Source: JAVJQS01 sp040218815 (lineage in GTDB: Bacteria > Bacteroidota > Bacteroidia > Flavobacteriales_E > Vicingaceae). Taken from it: a stretch of 64,000 bases of DNA. Below the pieces are notes generated by a model that was not told where the DNA came from, made no database searches, and was given only the letters and a program-made list of their open reading frames with translations. Location of the stretch: positions 434,001 through 498,000 of the forward strand of contig JAVJQS010000004.1 of NCBI GenBank assembly GCA_040218815.1, given 5' to 3'. Positions 34,599 to 43,218 of the stretch are shown in pieces. The stretch's first letter is position 1. Each line of letters starts with the position of its first letter. The position numbers were made by a program, and so were the translations under genes.

Positions 34599-34638
34599 CG
34601 GTTTAATTGCGTTGTTAAACAATAAATTAATTAAACCG
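34599..34638 (-). promoter_or_regulatory. Stem-loop between riboswitch and first gene
   Basis: CGGTTTAATT at 34599-34608 pairs perfectly with AATTAAACCG at 34629-34638 (10 bp, 20-nt loop). It lies ~70 nt after the riboswitch core and ~75 nt before the ATG on the minus strand. No T-run follows, so it is not a simple terminator; it may be part of the expression platform or an RNA-stability element. Confidence 0.4.
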
Positions 34639-34709
34639 GGAAATCACAAAGGGTAAGAATCCTATTTCAGGTGGAGTCACACTCTTCGCTTTTATCCCGA
34701 AAGCATATT

Positions 34710-34881
34710 CTTATGGGCAGGTCTTCTGACTTACTCCCCTCTGGTTCGCCTTCCCCTTTCGTTGGTCGAAAGAGTGGCCATTTAAAACCTTTGGTTAAGG
34801 AGCTTACAGCTGCGGGTACAGTCTCGGATTTACACCGAATTCCCATTTTAATGTCGATTTTTAAGGTCGACAACCAATAAG
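34710..34881 (-). promoter_or_regulatory. Cobalamin riboswitch
   Basis: On the minus strand the leader contains GGGAATTCGGTGTAAATCC, then GACTGTACCCGCAGCTGTAAG (the B12 box, complement of 34803-34824) and, after a variable arm, AGTCAGAAGACCTGCC (complement of 34716-34731), the conserved order of AdoCbl riboswitches. CTTAT (34877-34881) and ATAAG (34710-34714) can close the P1 stem. When bound to adenosylcobalamin such RNAs shut off expression of B12 uptake genes, so it should repress the surface-protein/btuB/btuG/DUF71 train beginning at 34524. Confidence 0.95.
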
Positions 34882-34902
34882 CCAAATTATTACATTGGAC
34901 TG

Positions 34903-34932
34903 CAAATGTAACTTAATTTTTAAACTGAGCAA
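34903..34932 (-). promoter_or_regulatory. Bacteroidota-type promoter for the B12 operon
   Basis: On the minus strand TTG (complement of 34930-34932) is followed after exactly 19 nt by TACATTTG (complement of 34903-34910), matching the TTTG-N19-TAnnTTTG consensus of the Bacteroidota primary sigma factor. A start about 7 nt on (near 34896) would place the riboswitch P1 stem at the very beginning of the transcript. Confidence 0.75.
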
Positions 34933-34998
34933 GTTAAAATCAGGATGCAATCCATTCAAAATATCCTAATCTTAACAGCTGATTGAACATTGATTTAA

Positions 34999-35006
34999 TA
35001 CCTTTG
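34999..35006 (+). promoter_or_regulatory. Candidate -7 element for SUI1 gene
   Basis: TACCTTTG matches the TAnnTTTG -7 consensus 16 nt before the SUI1 ATG. A -33 TTG at the ideal distance is not evident (nearest at 34983-34985, 13 nt away), so the assignment is tentative. The short distance would give an almost leaderless message. Confidence 0.4.
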
Positions 35007-35021
35007 TGAAAAAGCAGTTTA

Positions 35022-35360
35022 ATGTCGAAAAAAAGCAATAAAAATCGAGTTGTATACTCCACTAATCCTGACTTTGAGCCTGAGGAAGAAAATGAAGAAC
35101 AGGACACTCTTCCCGCCAACCAACAAACCTTAGAAGTTCATTTGGATCGCAAAAATCGTGGTGGTAAAACCGCTACTGTAGTTAAGGGTTTTATAGGCAC
35201 TTATGAAGACTTGAATGATCTAGGGAAACAACTGAAATCAGCTTGTGGTGTAGGTGGAAGTGCAAAGGAAGGAGAAGTAATTATCCAAGGTGAAAAGCGT
35301 AATAAAGTAATGGAGTTGTTGACGAAAAAAGGCTATAAAGTAAAACGAGTTGGAGGTTAA
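35022..35360 (+). CDS. SUI1/eIF1-like translation factor (YciH family)
   Basis: 112 residues. An acidic N-terminal tail (EPEEENEEQD) precedes the SUI1 fold: VHLDRKNRGGKTATVVKGF, GKQLKSACGVGGSAKEGEV and the end GYKVKRVGG are diagnostic. Bacterial YciH/SUI1 proteins bind the small ribosomal subunit and can affect start-site fidelity; in bacteria the role is accessory. Single gene, ATG start. Confidence 0.93.
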   Translation: MSKKSNKNRVVYSTNPDFEPEEENEEQDTLPANQQTLEVHLDRKNRGGKTATVVKGFIGTYEDLNDLGKQLKSACGVGGSAKEGEVIIQGEKRNKVMELLTKKGYKVKRVGG

Positions 35361-35551
35361 TTCAATGAACAATTTTCAATGTTTTAATTGTGGAAATTAT
35401 TAGAGTCAACTACCATAAACATCACTTAAGTTCAAAAAACGTTTTTTTTTGTTTAGGGATCTTCGAGAGTAATTTTCTTAAAAGCACTGCACAACTAATA
35501 AACCATTAGTCTGTAGAGTAGTAAATTTGAACACTGAACATTAAAAATGTG

Positions 35552-35788
35552 TTATTTTATCTTGAAATGCTCTAAATAACTGTCTATTATTTCATCTCGA
35601 TTAACTACCTCAATCCATTGGATAATATTAATCCCAATGGGCTTCCACACCTCTACATAATAACCATTTAAATCATATAAGGAACATTGAAAGCCACCAT
35701 GAGTGCGCGCAGCTAAGTACTTGCCCTCTTTATTTAACAAGGCATACTTTTGTTTTAATTTTAAACGCCTAAATTCTGTTTTTTCCAC
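35552..35788 (-). CDS. Small conserved Bacteroidota protein
   Basis: 78 residues. Sequence FRRLKLKQKYALLNKEGKYLA followed by THGGFQCSLYDLNGYYVEVW matches a short protein widespread in Bacteroidota with no assigned function. It is compact and beta-rich, without signal or membrane segment. It diverges from the TIGR02757 gene; the two ATG codons lie 15 bp apart, so the promoters must overlap the coding starts. Confidence 0.75.
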   Translation of the reverse strand: MEKTEFRRLKLKQKYALLNKEGKYLAARTHGGFQCSLYDLNGYYVEVWKPIGINIIQWIEVVNRDEIIDSYLEHFKIK

Positions 35789-35803
35789 GTTCCCTTAATT
35801 TCT

Positions 35804-36580
35804 ATGAAAAGTAAACAACATCAAGAACTTTTTGATTTACTAGAGCAAAAGTATTTAACTTTTAGTCAAGCTGATTTTATTGAAAACGACCCAATTTTAA
35901 TTCCGCATCGTTTCTCAGCTAAGGAAGACATTGAAATAGCTGCTTTCTTAACTGCTATAATCGCTTGGGGTCAACGTAAAACCATCATCAACAATGCCAA
36001 CCGCATGATGGAAATAATGGACCACTCCCCTGCTGATTTTATAAGAAATCACGAAGAAACCGATTTAAAGAAAACCTTAGGGTTTGTCCATCGCACTTTT
36101 AATGCAGACGATTTAATGTTTTTTTTCACTGCTCTAAAAGACATTTACTTAAATCATGGTGGCTTGGAAAAAATCTTTTCTAATCGATCAAACAGTGATA
36201 TGGCAAATAGACTTAGCCAGTTCAAACAAGAGTTTTTCAATCAAGAACACCTAAAAAGAACTGAAAAGCATGTTGCAGATCCAATGAAAGGGTCTACCGC
36301 TAAACGAATAAATATGTTTTTGCGGTGGATGGTTAGAACAAATAAAGAAGGCATCGACTTTGGACTTTGGAAAAGCATAAGCCCTAGTGAATTAATGCTG
36401 CCCTTAGATATTCACACAAGTACAGTTGGTCGATATTTAGGGCTATTAACGCGAAAGCAAAACGACTGGAAAGCTGTTGTAGAAATTACTGACCGACTGC
36501 GCACTTTTGATTCAAAAGACCCGATAAAGTATGATTTTGCCTTGTTTGGAATGGGGGCCATTGGTAAGTATGAAAGCTAA
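35804..36580 (+). CDS. TIGR02757 family protein (DUF2400)
   Basis: 258 residues covering the whole family: LIPHRFSAKEDIEIAAFLTA near residue 30, IAWGQRKTIINNANRMM, FNADDLMFFFTALK, STAKRINMFLRWMVR and PLDIHTSTVGRYLGL, ending with DPIKYDFALFGMG. The family has a helix-hairpin-helix glycosylase-like look, but no biochemical function is established. Cytoplasmic, single gene. Confidence 0.88.
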   Translation: MKSKQHQELFDLLEQKYLTFSQADFIENDPILIPHRFSAKEDIEIAAFLTAIIAWGQRKTIINNANRMMEIMDHSPADFIRNHEETDLKKTLGFVHRTFNADDLMFFFTALKDIYLNHGGLEKIFSNRSNSDMANRLSQFKQEFFNQEHLKRTEKHVADPMKGSTAKRINMFLRWMVRTNKEGIDFGLWKSISPSELMLPLDIHTSTVGRYLGLLTRKQNDWKAVVEITDRLRTFDSKDPIKYDFALFGMGAIGKYES

Positions 36581-36761
36581 AACTAAAGACTAGAAAAAAT
36601 TATGGATAGAGGGTCAAAGTAAAACTTTTGATGGGAGTTTTCTTAAACTTCAGCATAGTTAACTCAAAGCTTCTCACTCCTAATTCCACACTCCAAATTT
36701 CTAATTCTACCCTTTTCACTTTAGGCACTCTTAACCTCTAACTTTAGGCACTCCAAGTACT

Positions 36762-37895
36762 CTAGGTACGTTGAACTAAACTGTTGCTCACAGGGTTTGC
36801 ATACATCGTCAGAAAGGTTTTATGTTTTAGTTTCTCATCACCAGCAACCTCTCTTAAACGACTTTCCATATAGGTTTGAAAGCCATTTTTTTCAGCTTTA
36901 GTATACTCTTCCTTAAATTGTTCTGTTTTGTTCAGAATGTCGTATGCAATATAATTGGTGGGCATTAACTGATAACTGTGGTGTATTTCATTATCGATGA
37001 TTTTAGCAACAGATGCCAACAATTGATTCCGATTCTTAAGTCCTTCTAATTCTTTAAGCAGAGTATTCAAAGGTCGCCCAAAGACCACTTTAACCTTTCC
37101 TTTTTCGCCTTCGATTCCTTGGCCCATGTGCATCATATCTTCCATAGGCTGCTTTTCGTACTTTTCACCCTTAGCAACAATCATCTGTTCAGGCAAGGTC
37201 AGTACATCGCAAGGATTATATTCATAGGCTATTGAGACAGGACAAATGTTTAAACTCTTAATTCCTTCCAGTGCTGGCATTTCGCCATTAGCCAGATTGA
37301 ACATTTTCAACAAACTCGGATTAGTTGCGTCATTGCCATCTTTGCTCCTGCCTGAACGCTGAGCAATCCAAATGGATTCTCCTTTATTTTTGATGGTATG
37401 ATTAATATAACTCGACAATTGGATTGAACCTTGAACCTTTTCTTCTTTTGGTAAGTTTCTCTTTACAATAAACGATTTGTTGAGTTTCACTAAGTCCACG
37501 ACCCAAGGAATTTTCATTAAATTGTCACCAATAGCTATTTCGGCCGTTTCAAACCCTTGCTCTAACAGCACATAATTCATCAAAGCAGAGTCTAAAACAA
37601 TATCTCGATGAGTAGAAACAAATAAATAAGCTTTACCTTTTTCTAAATTTCCGATGCCTTCAAAGCTTAAACCATTAGTGGATTTATTTAATAATTTATT
37701 CAAAAGAGGCACCACAATAAATTGTTGAAATTGCTTTACAGTTTGAATTTGAAGCATTTTTTCTTTGAATTCCAGGTAATTCACTTCAGGGTATACGTGC
37801 TCAATAACTTGCTGAAATTGAGGCTCATCAACTAAACTTTTTACTTTTTGTTGAACTTCTTCATCATGATAAGGTCGAATGTCTTCAAAATTCAT
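36762..37895 (-). CDS. Glycerolipid acyltransferase (PlsC/PlsB-like)
   Basis: 377 residues. The acyltransferase motif I is STHRDIVLDSAL, a His-Arg-Asp with the second Asp five residues from His rather than the usual HX4D spacing. Motif III-like SGRSKDGNDAT (with preceding IWIAQRSGRS) and motif IV-like NICPVSIAYEYNPCD follow. No strong membrane helix is evident; probably membrane-associated, transferring acyl chains to glycerol-3-phosphate or lysophosphatidate. It diverges from the Nudix gene with a 41-bp shared promoter region. Confidence 0.82.
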   Translation of the reverse strand: MNFEDIRPYHDEEVQQKVKSLVDEPQFQQVIEHVYPEVNYLEFKEKMLQIQTVKQFQQFIVVPLLNKLLNKSTNGLSFEGIGNLEKGKAYLFVSTHRDIVLDSALMNYVLLEQGFETAEIAIGDNLMKIPWVVDLVKLNKSFIVKRNLPKEEKVQGSIQLSSYINHTIKNKGESIWIAQRSGRSKDGNDATNPSLLKMFNLANGEMPALEGIKSLNICPVSIAYEYNPCDVLTLPEQMIVAKGEKYEKQPMEDMMHMGQGIEGEKGKVKVVFGRPLNTLLKELEGLKNRNQLLASVAKIIDNEIHHSYQLMPTNYIAYDILNKTEQFKEEYTKAEKNGFQTYMESRLREVAGDEKLKHKTFLTMYANPVSNSLVQRT

Positions 37896-37936
37896 TTTAT
37901 TGTTCCTTAATTTTAAAACGACTAAATTAACCTTTC

Positions 37937-38467
37937 ATGAAGATAGTTGGAAAAGAAAATAAATATAATGGCTTTTATCAACTCAATAGAATTTCGCTAA
38001 AGTTGGATAACTCAGAAGAAATATTTGAACGTGAGCAGTTTAAAATCCCTAATTCAGTCGGCATTTTAGTTCACAATATTTCTCAAGAAACGATAGTCCT
38101 GGTTAAACAATTTAGAGTTGGTCCTGAAAAGGATTTAGAAGAAATTGTTGCTGGAAAACTAGAAGATAAAGATGGGAATAAAGCGCTTGCTGCAAAACGA
38201 GAAGTGCTAGAAGAAACAGGATATGAAGTCAACTCACTTGAGTTTTTAAACGAATTTTATACCTGTCCTGGTCCAGTAACCGAAAAAATGAGCTTGTTTT
38301 ATGCTCGCGTAAGTCAACAAGTGGAAACTGGAGGAGGACTGGTAAGTGAAAATGAAGAAATAACCATCATTGAACGAAAGATCAGTGACTTTTTAAGTCA
38401 TGAATTTACTGATGCGAAAACCATAATAGCCCAGCAATGGCTTAAATTAAAGCTTCAAGACGCTTAG
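37937..38467 (+). CDS. Nudix hydrolase, ADP-ribose pyrophosphatase-like
   Basis: 176 residues. The Nudix box appears as GKLEDKDGNKALAAKREVLEETGY: the REVLEETGY half is canonical, while the first half is one residue longer than G-x5-E-x7 and has Asp where Glu is usual. FYTCPGPVTEKMSLFYAR after the box is typical of the ADP-ribose/nucleoside-diphosphate sugar subgroup. Cytoplasmic; Mg-dependent cleavage of a nucleoside diphosphate derivative is expected. Confidence 0.87.
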   Translation: MKIVGKENKYNGFYQLNRISLKLDNSEEIFEREQFKIPNSVGILVHNISQETIVLVKQFRVGPEKDLEEIVAGKLEDKDGNKALAAKREVLEETGYEVNSLEFLNEFYTCPGPVTEKMSLFYARVSQQVETGGGLVSENEEITIIERKISDFLSHEFTDAKTIIAQQWLKLKLQDA

Positions 38468-38487
38468 ATTAAATTTGCTCGTTTAAT

Positions 38488-38799
38488 TTAATTATTAGGT
38501 GCTGCATATTCTTTTTTTAGTTGTTTTTCAACTAAAAAGGGAGCAATTGGCAAAAAAGCTGCTATAAAATAGGTAATTAGTCGTTTAAACTTCCACTTTA
38601 GTTTTATTGTTAGCAAGCACAATTGAATTAGATAAACTATGAATAACACTCCGTGAAGCCAACCGAGGTATTTAACTGGCTCTGGAATATCCGCCAAGTA
38701 TTTTAGCGGCATAGCAATTAATAATAATAAAAGAAAAGAGCTTCCTTCTGCAAGACTAACCTTTCTAAAAAAGCTGAGTTGTTTTGTTGGTATGTCCAT
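38488..38799 (-). CDS. DUF3817 membrane protein
   Basis: 103 residues with three hydrophobic helices. KVSLAEGSSFLLLLLIAMPLKY, GWLHGVLFIVYL and a third helix near the C-terminus give the DUF3817 layout (EG in helix 1, WLHG in helix 2). Function not established. Directly follows the S1/P1 nuclease gene without spacing, so the two are probably cotranscribed. Confidence 0.88.
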   Translation of the reverse strand: MDIPTKQLSFFRKVSLAEGSSFLLLLLIAMPLKYLADIPEPVKYLGWLHGVLFIVYLIQLCLLTIKLKWKFKRLITYFIAAFLPIAPFLVEKQLKKEYAAPNN

Positions 38800-39567
38800 C
38801 TATGCGTCGAATAATTCATTTAACACAGCAGCTAATCGCAAGCCTCCTTTTAACAACTGGTCTTTAACCGTTCCCCAATTCTTATAAAGGTATTCATAGG
38901 ATAGGTTCTCCTCATTTGAATAAGTATAAACTAGTGGACGCAAGTCCATCGCTTCTTTCACCCAATCATCTAAGTTGGTAGAATTATAATTTATGTCTGT
39001 TGGTTCGTGCGGATGATCTATTAGTTTAGCCAACTCAGAATAGCTAAATTGCTTACTGTCTATCATTTCACTATCCCAGATACGGTGCAAATTAGAGGAT
39101 TCATAAAACCACTTTATTTTAACACTATTTCCACCTCTATCTGTTCCATTCCCAACATGTAAGGGTTGATGAATATCTCCAACTAGATGCGTCAGCATCC
39201 GAACTGCCTCTTTCTTTTCTTGCTTTGTGCTATTTTCACTTTTAATAATTTCTTTCATTCGGTTGATGGCTTCGTAAGCATCACCTTTCATACTTTTTTC
39301 AGAAGTTGCATAGGTTTCACCATCAGGAATGGTTACGTAATGCCAAGCATGCGTATGATCATAAGTAGAATCGCTTTTGATATGGTCCATCCATGTAGAG
39401 GCCTCAACCAAAGATTCATGCCCCATAATTTCGAACAATTGCTTTGCAGTTTTTGGATGAAGATGATTTTGAGCAATTTGAGCTACCACTCGATGACCTG
39501 TTTGGCCCCAAGCAAATAAACCTATTGCAATGCATTGTAAATAGAGGAAAAAGAAGAGTTTTTTCAT
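38800..39567 (-). CDS. S1/P1 nuclease, secreted
   Basis: 255 residues with a signal peptide (FFLYLQCIAIGLFA) and mature N-terminus WGQTGHRVVAQIAQ carrying the Trp and His zinc ligands. STWMDHIK, AWHYV, LTHLVGDIHQPLHVG and NLHRIWDSEMID supply the remaining trinuclear zinc ligands. The family cleaves single-stranded DNA and RNA to 5'-nucleotides and can remove 3'-phosphates; in this host it would work in the periplasm or outside the cell for nucleic-acid nutrition. A more distant relative of the fold is at 1.7 kb. Confidence 0.92.
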   Translation of the reverse strand: MKKLFFFLYLQCIAIGLFAWGQTGHRVVAQIAQNHLHPKTAKQLFEIMGHESLVEASTWMDHIKSDSTYDHTHAWHYVTIPDGETYATSEKSMKGDAYEAINRMKEIIKSENSTKQEKKEAVRMLTHLVGDIHQPLHVGNGTDRGGNSVKIKWFYESSNLHRIWDSEMIDSKQFSYSELAKLIDHPHEPTDINYNSTNLDDWVKEAMDLRPLVYTYSNEENLSYEYLYKNWGTVKDQLLKGGLRLAAVLNELFDA

Positions 39568-39658
39568 TTCTTAAATAGTTTTTATACTTCAAAAGTAAGA
39601 AGCATTTATTGTTCGTCTTAATTAGATTAAGATACAATGCATTAAATTTGCTAACAGT

Positions 39659-40444
39659 ATGTGTGGAAGATACGTCATTATATCAACTGTAAAAGAAATT
39701 GAAAAGAAATTTAATGCTAGGCTCGAATTCAACTTAGAGCAAAATTATAATGTTTCTGCAGGACAGAGAGCACCAATTATTACTGCTGATCAACCTCAAA
39801 GAATAATTGCGTCACACTTTGGCTTTACTCCTTCTTGGAGTGATAAAAAGACCTATATTATAAATGCTCGTGCTGAGGGAGATCACAACCGTGAAAATGA
39901 TCCAAAATATAATGGGTCAAAAGGTATTTTAAAGAAACCATTTTTTCGAAAGGCAATTCGCAGTCAGCGGTGCTTAGTAATTGCAGATGCTTTCATTGAA
40001 GGCACCACCAAAGAAAAGCTGAATAATCCCTTTCTAGTTTATTTGCGAAATAAAGAACGGCCTTTTGCTATGGCTGGTATTTATGATGAATGGGAAGGTA
40101 ATAATGATGGTGAAGTCTATTCGAGTTTCGCAATTATTACTTGTCCACCAAACAGTTTAATGCAAAAATTACCCCACCATCGAATGCCGGTTATTTTACC
40201 CCCCGAAGACCAAAGCCAATATTTAAGTCATTCAACACCATTAAGTGAAGCAACTGCCTTACTAAAACCCTTTGACTCAAAAAAGATGAACGCCTACCCT
40301 ATTTCTGCAGAAATAAAGAGTCCCAAAAACAACAACAAGTCGCTACTTAGTCCAAATGGAACTTGGGTAAAAAAAGAGCGAGAATTAAAGAAAACAGATC
40401 AACTCACACTTTTCGGAATGGGCGAAAGAAAGCAACGAAAATGA
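39659..40444 (+). CDS. SRAP-domain protein (YedK/HMCES family)
   Basis: 261 residues. Met-Cys-Gly-Arg-Tyr at the start provides the catalytic Cys2, followed by YNVSAGQRAPI, FGFTPSW, INARAEG, RCLVIADAFIEG and LPHHRMPVIL with the active-site His. SRAP proteins form thiazolidine crosslinks with abasic sites in single-stranded DNA and protect them. The C-terminus ends in a basic tail. Single gene, ATG start essential for Cys2 exposure. Confidence 0.93.
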   Translation: MCGRYVIISTVKEIEKKFNARLEFNLEQNYNVSAGQRAPIITADQPQRIIASHFGFTPSWSDKKTYIINARAEGDHNRENDPKYNGSKGILKKPFFRKAIRSQRCLVIADAFIEGTTKEKLNNPFLVYLRNKERPFAMAGIYDEWEGNNDGEVYSSFAIITCPPNSLMQKLPHHRMPVILPPEDQSQYLSHSTPLSEATALLKPFDSKKMNAYPISAEIKSPKNNNKSLLSPNGTWVKKERELKKTDQLTLFGMGERKQRK

Positions 40445-40597
40445 ATCTTTAATAGTTATTTTCAATTAAGTAAGAAAATATAGACCAAGTTATTTTAGCA
40501 ATGAGTCGCTTAAAAATTAAAGGAAAAATAATTTAAATATTCAGGGCTATACTCAAGGATTTCATTTTAGCTAATTTTGCACCCACAATATAGAGGA

Positions 40598-42199
40598 ATG
40601 AAGTTAGCAGAAGAAATAGCAAAGCGAAAAACATTCGCCATTATTAGTCACCCTGATGCAGGTAAAACGACCCTAACAGAAAAATTTTTACTTTTTGGGG
40701 GAGCAATACAAACTGCAGGTGCTGTTAAAAATAATAAGATAAAAAAGACAGCCACATCAGACTTCATGGAAATTGAAAAGCAAAGGGGCATCTCTGTTGC
40801 CACTTCAGTGATGGGATTTGAGTATCAAAATAAATTAATCAACCTATTAGATACTCCTGGTCACCGAGACTTTGCTGAAGACACTTATCGTACGCTCACC
40901 GCAGTAGATAGTGTAATATTGGTAATCGACTGCGTTAAAGGTGTTGAAGCACAAACAGAACGCTTAATGGAAGTTTGCCGCATGCGAGATACCCCGGTTA
41001 TTGTTTTCATCAATAAAATGGACTTAGAAGGACGTGATCCTTTTGAATTATTAGATGAGTTAGAAGAAAAATTAGGGATAAAGGTTCGTCCAATGACGTG
41101 GCCAATAGGCATTGGTGCAACTTTTAAAGGAGTATATAACCTCACACAGAAGAAGGTAAATTTATTTCAATCCTCTAAAACAAAAATTAATAAGGATATT
41201 ATATCTATTGATAAATTAGAAGATAAAAAACTAGACGAACTTGTAGGAGATCAAGCAGATCAATTACGGGAAGATGTTGAGCTTGTTGAAGGTGTTTACG
41301 ATGAATTTAATGCTAACGCATATTTAAGTGGAGAATTAGCACCTGTATTTTTTGGTTCAGCAGTAAATAACTTTGGTATCCAAGAAATGTTGGATCAATT
41401 TATAGAAATAGCTCCAACTCCACGGAGTCGACCAACCAATCTAGGAAAAATAGATCCCGAACGCAAGGCTTTTAGTGGATTCATTTTTAAAATACATGCT
41501 AATTTAGATCCAAATCACCGCGATAGAATTGCTTTTTTAAGGGTATGCAGCGGTCAGTTTGAGCGAAACAAATTCTTTCACCATGTCCGATTAGATAAAA
41601 AACTTCGCTTCAATAATCCTACAAGCTTTATGGCGAAAGACAAGAATCTTATTGATCATGCTTTTCCAGGCGATGTCATTGGTTTATATGACACTGGAAA
41701 CTTCAAAATTGGAGATACCCTCACAGAAGGCGATCAATTCACATTTAAAGGAATTCCTAGCTTCTCCCCAGAAATATTTAAGGAGGTTATCAATAACGAC
41801 CCGATGAAATCAAAACAACTGGAAAAAGGAATTAACCAGTTAACTGAAGAAGGTGTAGCCCAGCTTTTTACCGCTAGAATGGGTAATAAAAAGTACATCG
41901 GAACTGTAGGAGAACTTCAGTTTGAAGTGATTCAATATCGACTTGAACATGAATACAATGCAGTATGTAGTTTCCAACCTTTGAATTTTTATAAGGCATG
42001 CTGGTTTACTTCAGAAAATAAGGAAATGATGGATGAGTTTATTCGTTTAAAATCGAATTACATTGTTTGGGATAAGGATAAGAACTTGGTATTTTTAGCT
42101 CAAACAGCTGGTGTATTGCAAATAACACGAGACAACTATCCTGACATCGATTTCCATTTTACTTCAGAATTTAAAGAAAAAAGTGCCCTTGAAAGTTAG
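40598..42199 (+). CDS. prfC: Peptide chain release factor 3
   Basis: 533 residues from ATG 40598, preceded by an AGAGGA ribosome-binding site; a TTG at 40577 in frame is less likely. GTPase motifs: SHPDAGKTTLTEK (G1), RGISVATSVM (G2), DTPGHRDFAEDTYR (G3), NKMDL (G4), with the RF3-specific region DFMEIEKQRG. Domains II and III follow. RF3 recycles RF1/RF2 from the ribosome using GTP. Confidence 0.96.
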   Translation: MKLAEEIAKRKTFAIISHPDAGKTTLTEKFLLFGGAIQTAGAVKNNKIKKTATSDFMEIEKQRGISVATSVMGFEYQNKLINLLDTPGHRDFAEDTYRTLTAVDSVILVIDCVKGVEAQTERLMEVCRMRDTPVIVFINKMDLEGRDPFELLDELEEKLGIKVRPMTWPIGIGATFKGVYNLTQKKVNLFQSSKTKINKDIISIDKLEDKKLDELVGDQADQLREDVELVEGVYDEFNANAYLSGELAPVFFGSAVNNFGIQEMLDQFIEIAPTPRSRPTNLGKIDPERKAFSGFIFKIHANLDPNHRDRIAFLRVCSGQFERNKFFHHVRLDKKLRFNNPTSFMAKDKNLIDHAFPGDVIGLYDTGNFKIGDTLTEGDQFTFKGIPSFSPEIFKEVINNDPMKSKQLEKGINQLTEEGVAQLFTARMGNKKYIGTVGELQFEVIQYRLEHEYNAVCSFQPLNFYKACWFTSENKEMMDEFIRLKSNYIVWDKDKNLVFLAQTAGVLQITRDNYPDIDFHFTSEFKEKSALES

Positions 42200-42274
42200 T
42201 ACCAATTGCTTTGGGGTTTATTTCAATGCCCAATTACATTACCCTTAAACTATTTGATTAAGAATTAGATCTTC

Positions 42275-43081
42275 CTAAGTCTCTAGAATTTTATCCATCT
42301 CACTTTGATACAATTCCATGCTTTGCATATCATTATGAGTAGCATTTTTCACTTCAGTAAATATCATTGAGGGATTAATACCGACTAAACGTTTACCTAG
42401 GTAAAAAGGAACTTTTCGATCTTCTGTTCCGTGAAATACATACAAGGGAACTTTAGTATTAGCAATGTAACGATTAATTCTAAAATAATATTTACTGATC
42501 CAGCTTGCTGGTAAATAGGCTTTGTGATAATTAACTAGAGAAATAAAATTAAAAAATGGAGCCTCTAAAATGAGTGCTTTTGGACTATTATTACTTCCTA
42601 GCCTTGCTGCTATTCCAGTGCCAATGGAAAAGCCATATATAATAATTGAAGACTCTTGATACTCTTTAAGCATTTGAAAGTATAAATATTTGGCATCCCG
42701 CTGCAAGTTTCGTTCACCTTTAATTTCTCCACTACTCTTTCCAAAGCCTCTAAAATCGTACATAAATACATCATAATGACGTTGTACAAAGAAATCAGCA
42801 AATTCTCCCCAATATCTTAGATTATCTGCATTTCCATGAATGTAAAAAATAAGCCCTTTACTTTTTTCAGCCTTAAATAATAAGGCATTTAGTTTAACTC
42901 CAGGTTCAACATCATAAAAGCGTTCTTCAAATCGCTGTTTAAAAGGATATTTATATTCTAAAGGTAATTTGATTGGTGAAAAAATTAGTTTTTCTTGTAG
43001 AAAGTAGAAACTAAGCAGTATACCTGCAATGATGCCGATTAATATGATTAATGAAATAAAGCTCCACAGCAAAATCTCCAT
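42275..43081 (-). CDS. Alpha/beta hydrolase with N-terminal membrane anchor
   Basis: 268 residues. One transmembrane helix at residues ~5-27 is followed by an alpha/beta hydrolase of the BEM46/ABHD13 kind: IHGNADNLRYW (oxyanion), YDFRGFGKSSGE, nucleophile elbow YGFSIGTG near residue 150, acid in FHGTEDRKVP and His in ATHNDM. The protein likely faces the periplasm or cytoplasm as a membrane-bound esterase; substrate unknown. Confidence 0.87.
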   Translation of the reverse strand: MEILLWSFISLIILIGIIAGILLSFYFLQEKLIFSPIKLPLEYKYPFKQRFEERFYDVEPGVKLNALLFKAEKSKGLIFYIHGNADNLRYWGEFADFFVQRHYDVFMYDFRGFGKSSGEIKGERNLQRDAKYLYFQMLKEYQESSIIIYGFSIGTGIAARLGSNNSPKALILEAPFFNFISLVNYHKAYLPASWISKYYFRINRYIANTKVPLYVFHGTEDRKVPFYLGKRLVGINPSMIFTEVKNATHNDMQSMELYQSEMDKILET

Positions 43082-43188
43082 GTTGGAAATTTACGAGAAA
43101 TGCAGAAGTCAGTTTTAAAACTGAGTAAAATTTAACATTTATATTATGCTTTAACATGCATTAACAGCCAAAGCCTTAGCTGAAACAT

Positions 43189-43196
43189 TATCTTTG
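43189..43196 (+). promoter_or_regulatory. Candidate -7 element
   Basis: TATCTTTG fits the Bacteroidota TAnnTTTG -7 consensus 22 nt before the ATG of the thioredoxin-like gene. No TTG at the right -33 distance was found. Confidence 0.4.
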
Positions 43197-43218
43197 AAAC
43201 GTATATATTTAAATTTTT

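Noticed and set aside
34667..34885. ORFs of about 70 residues on both strands
   Set aside because: They coincide with the cobalamin riboswitch, whose conserved RNA motifs explain the sequence better.
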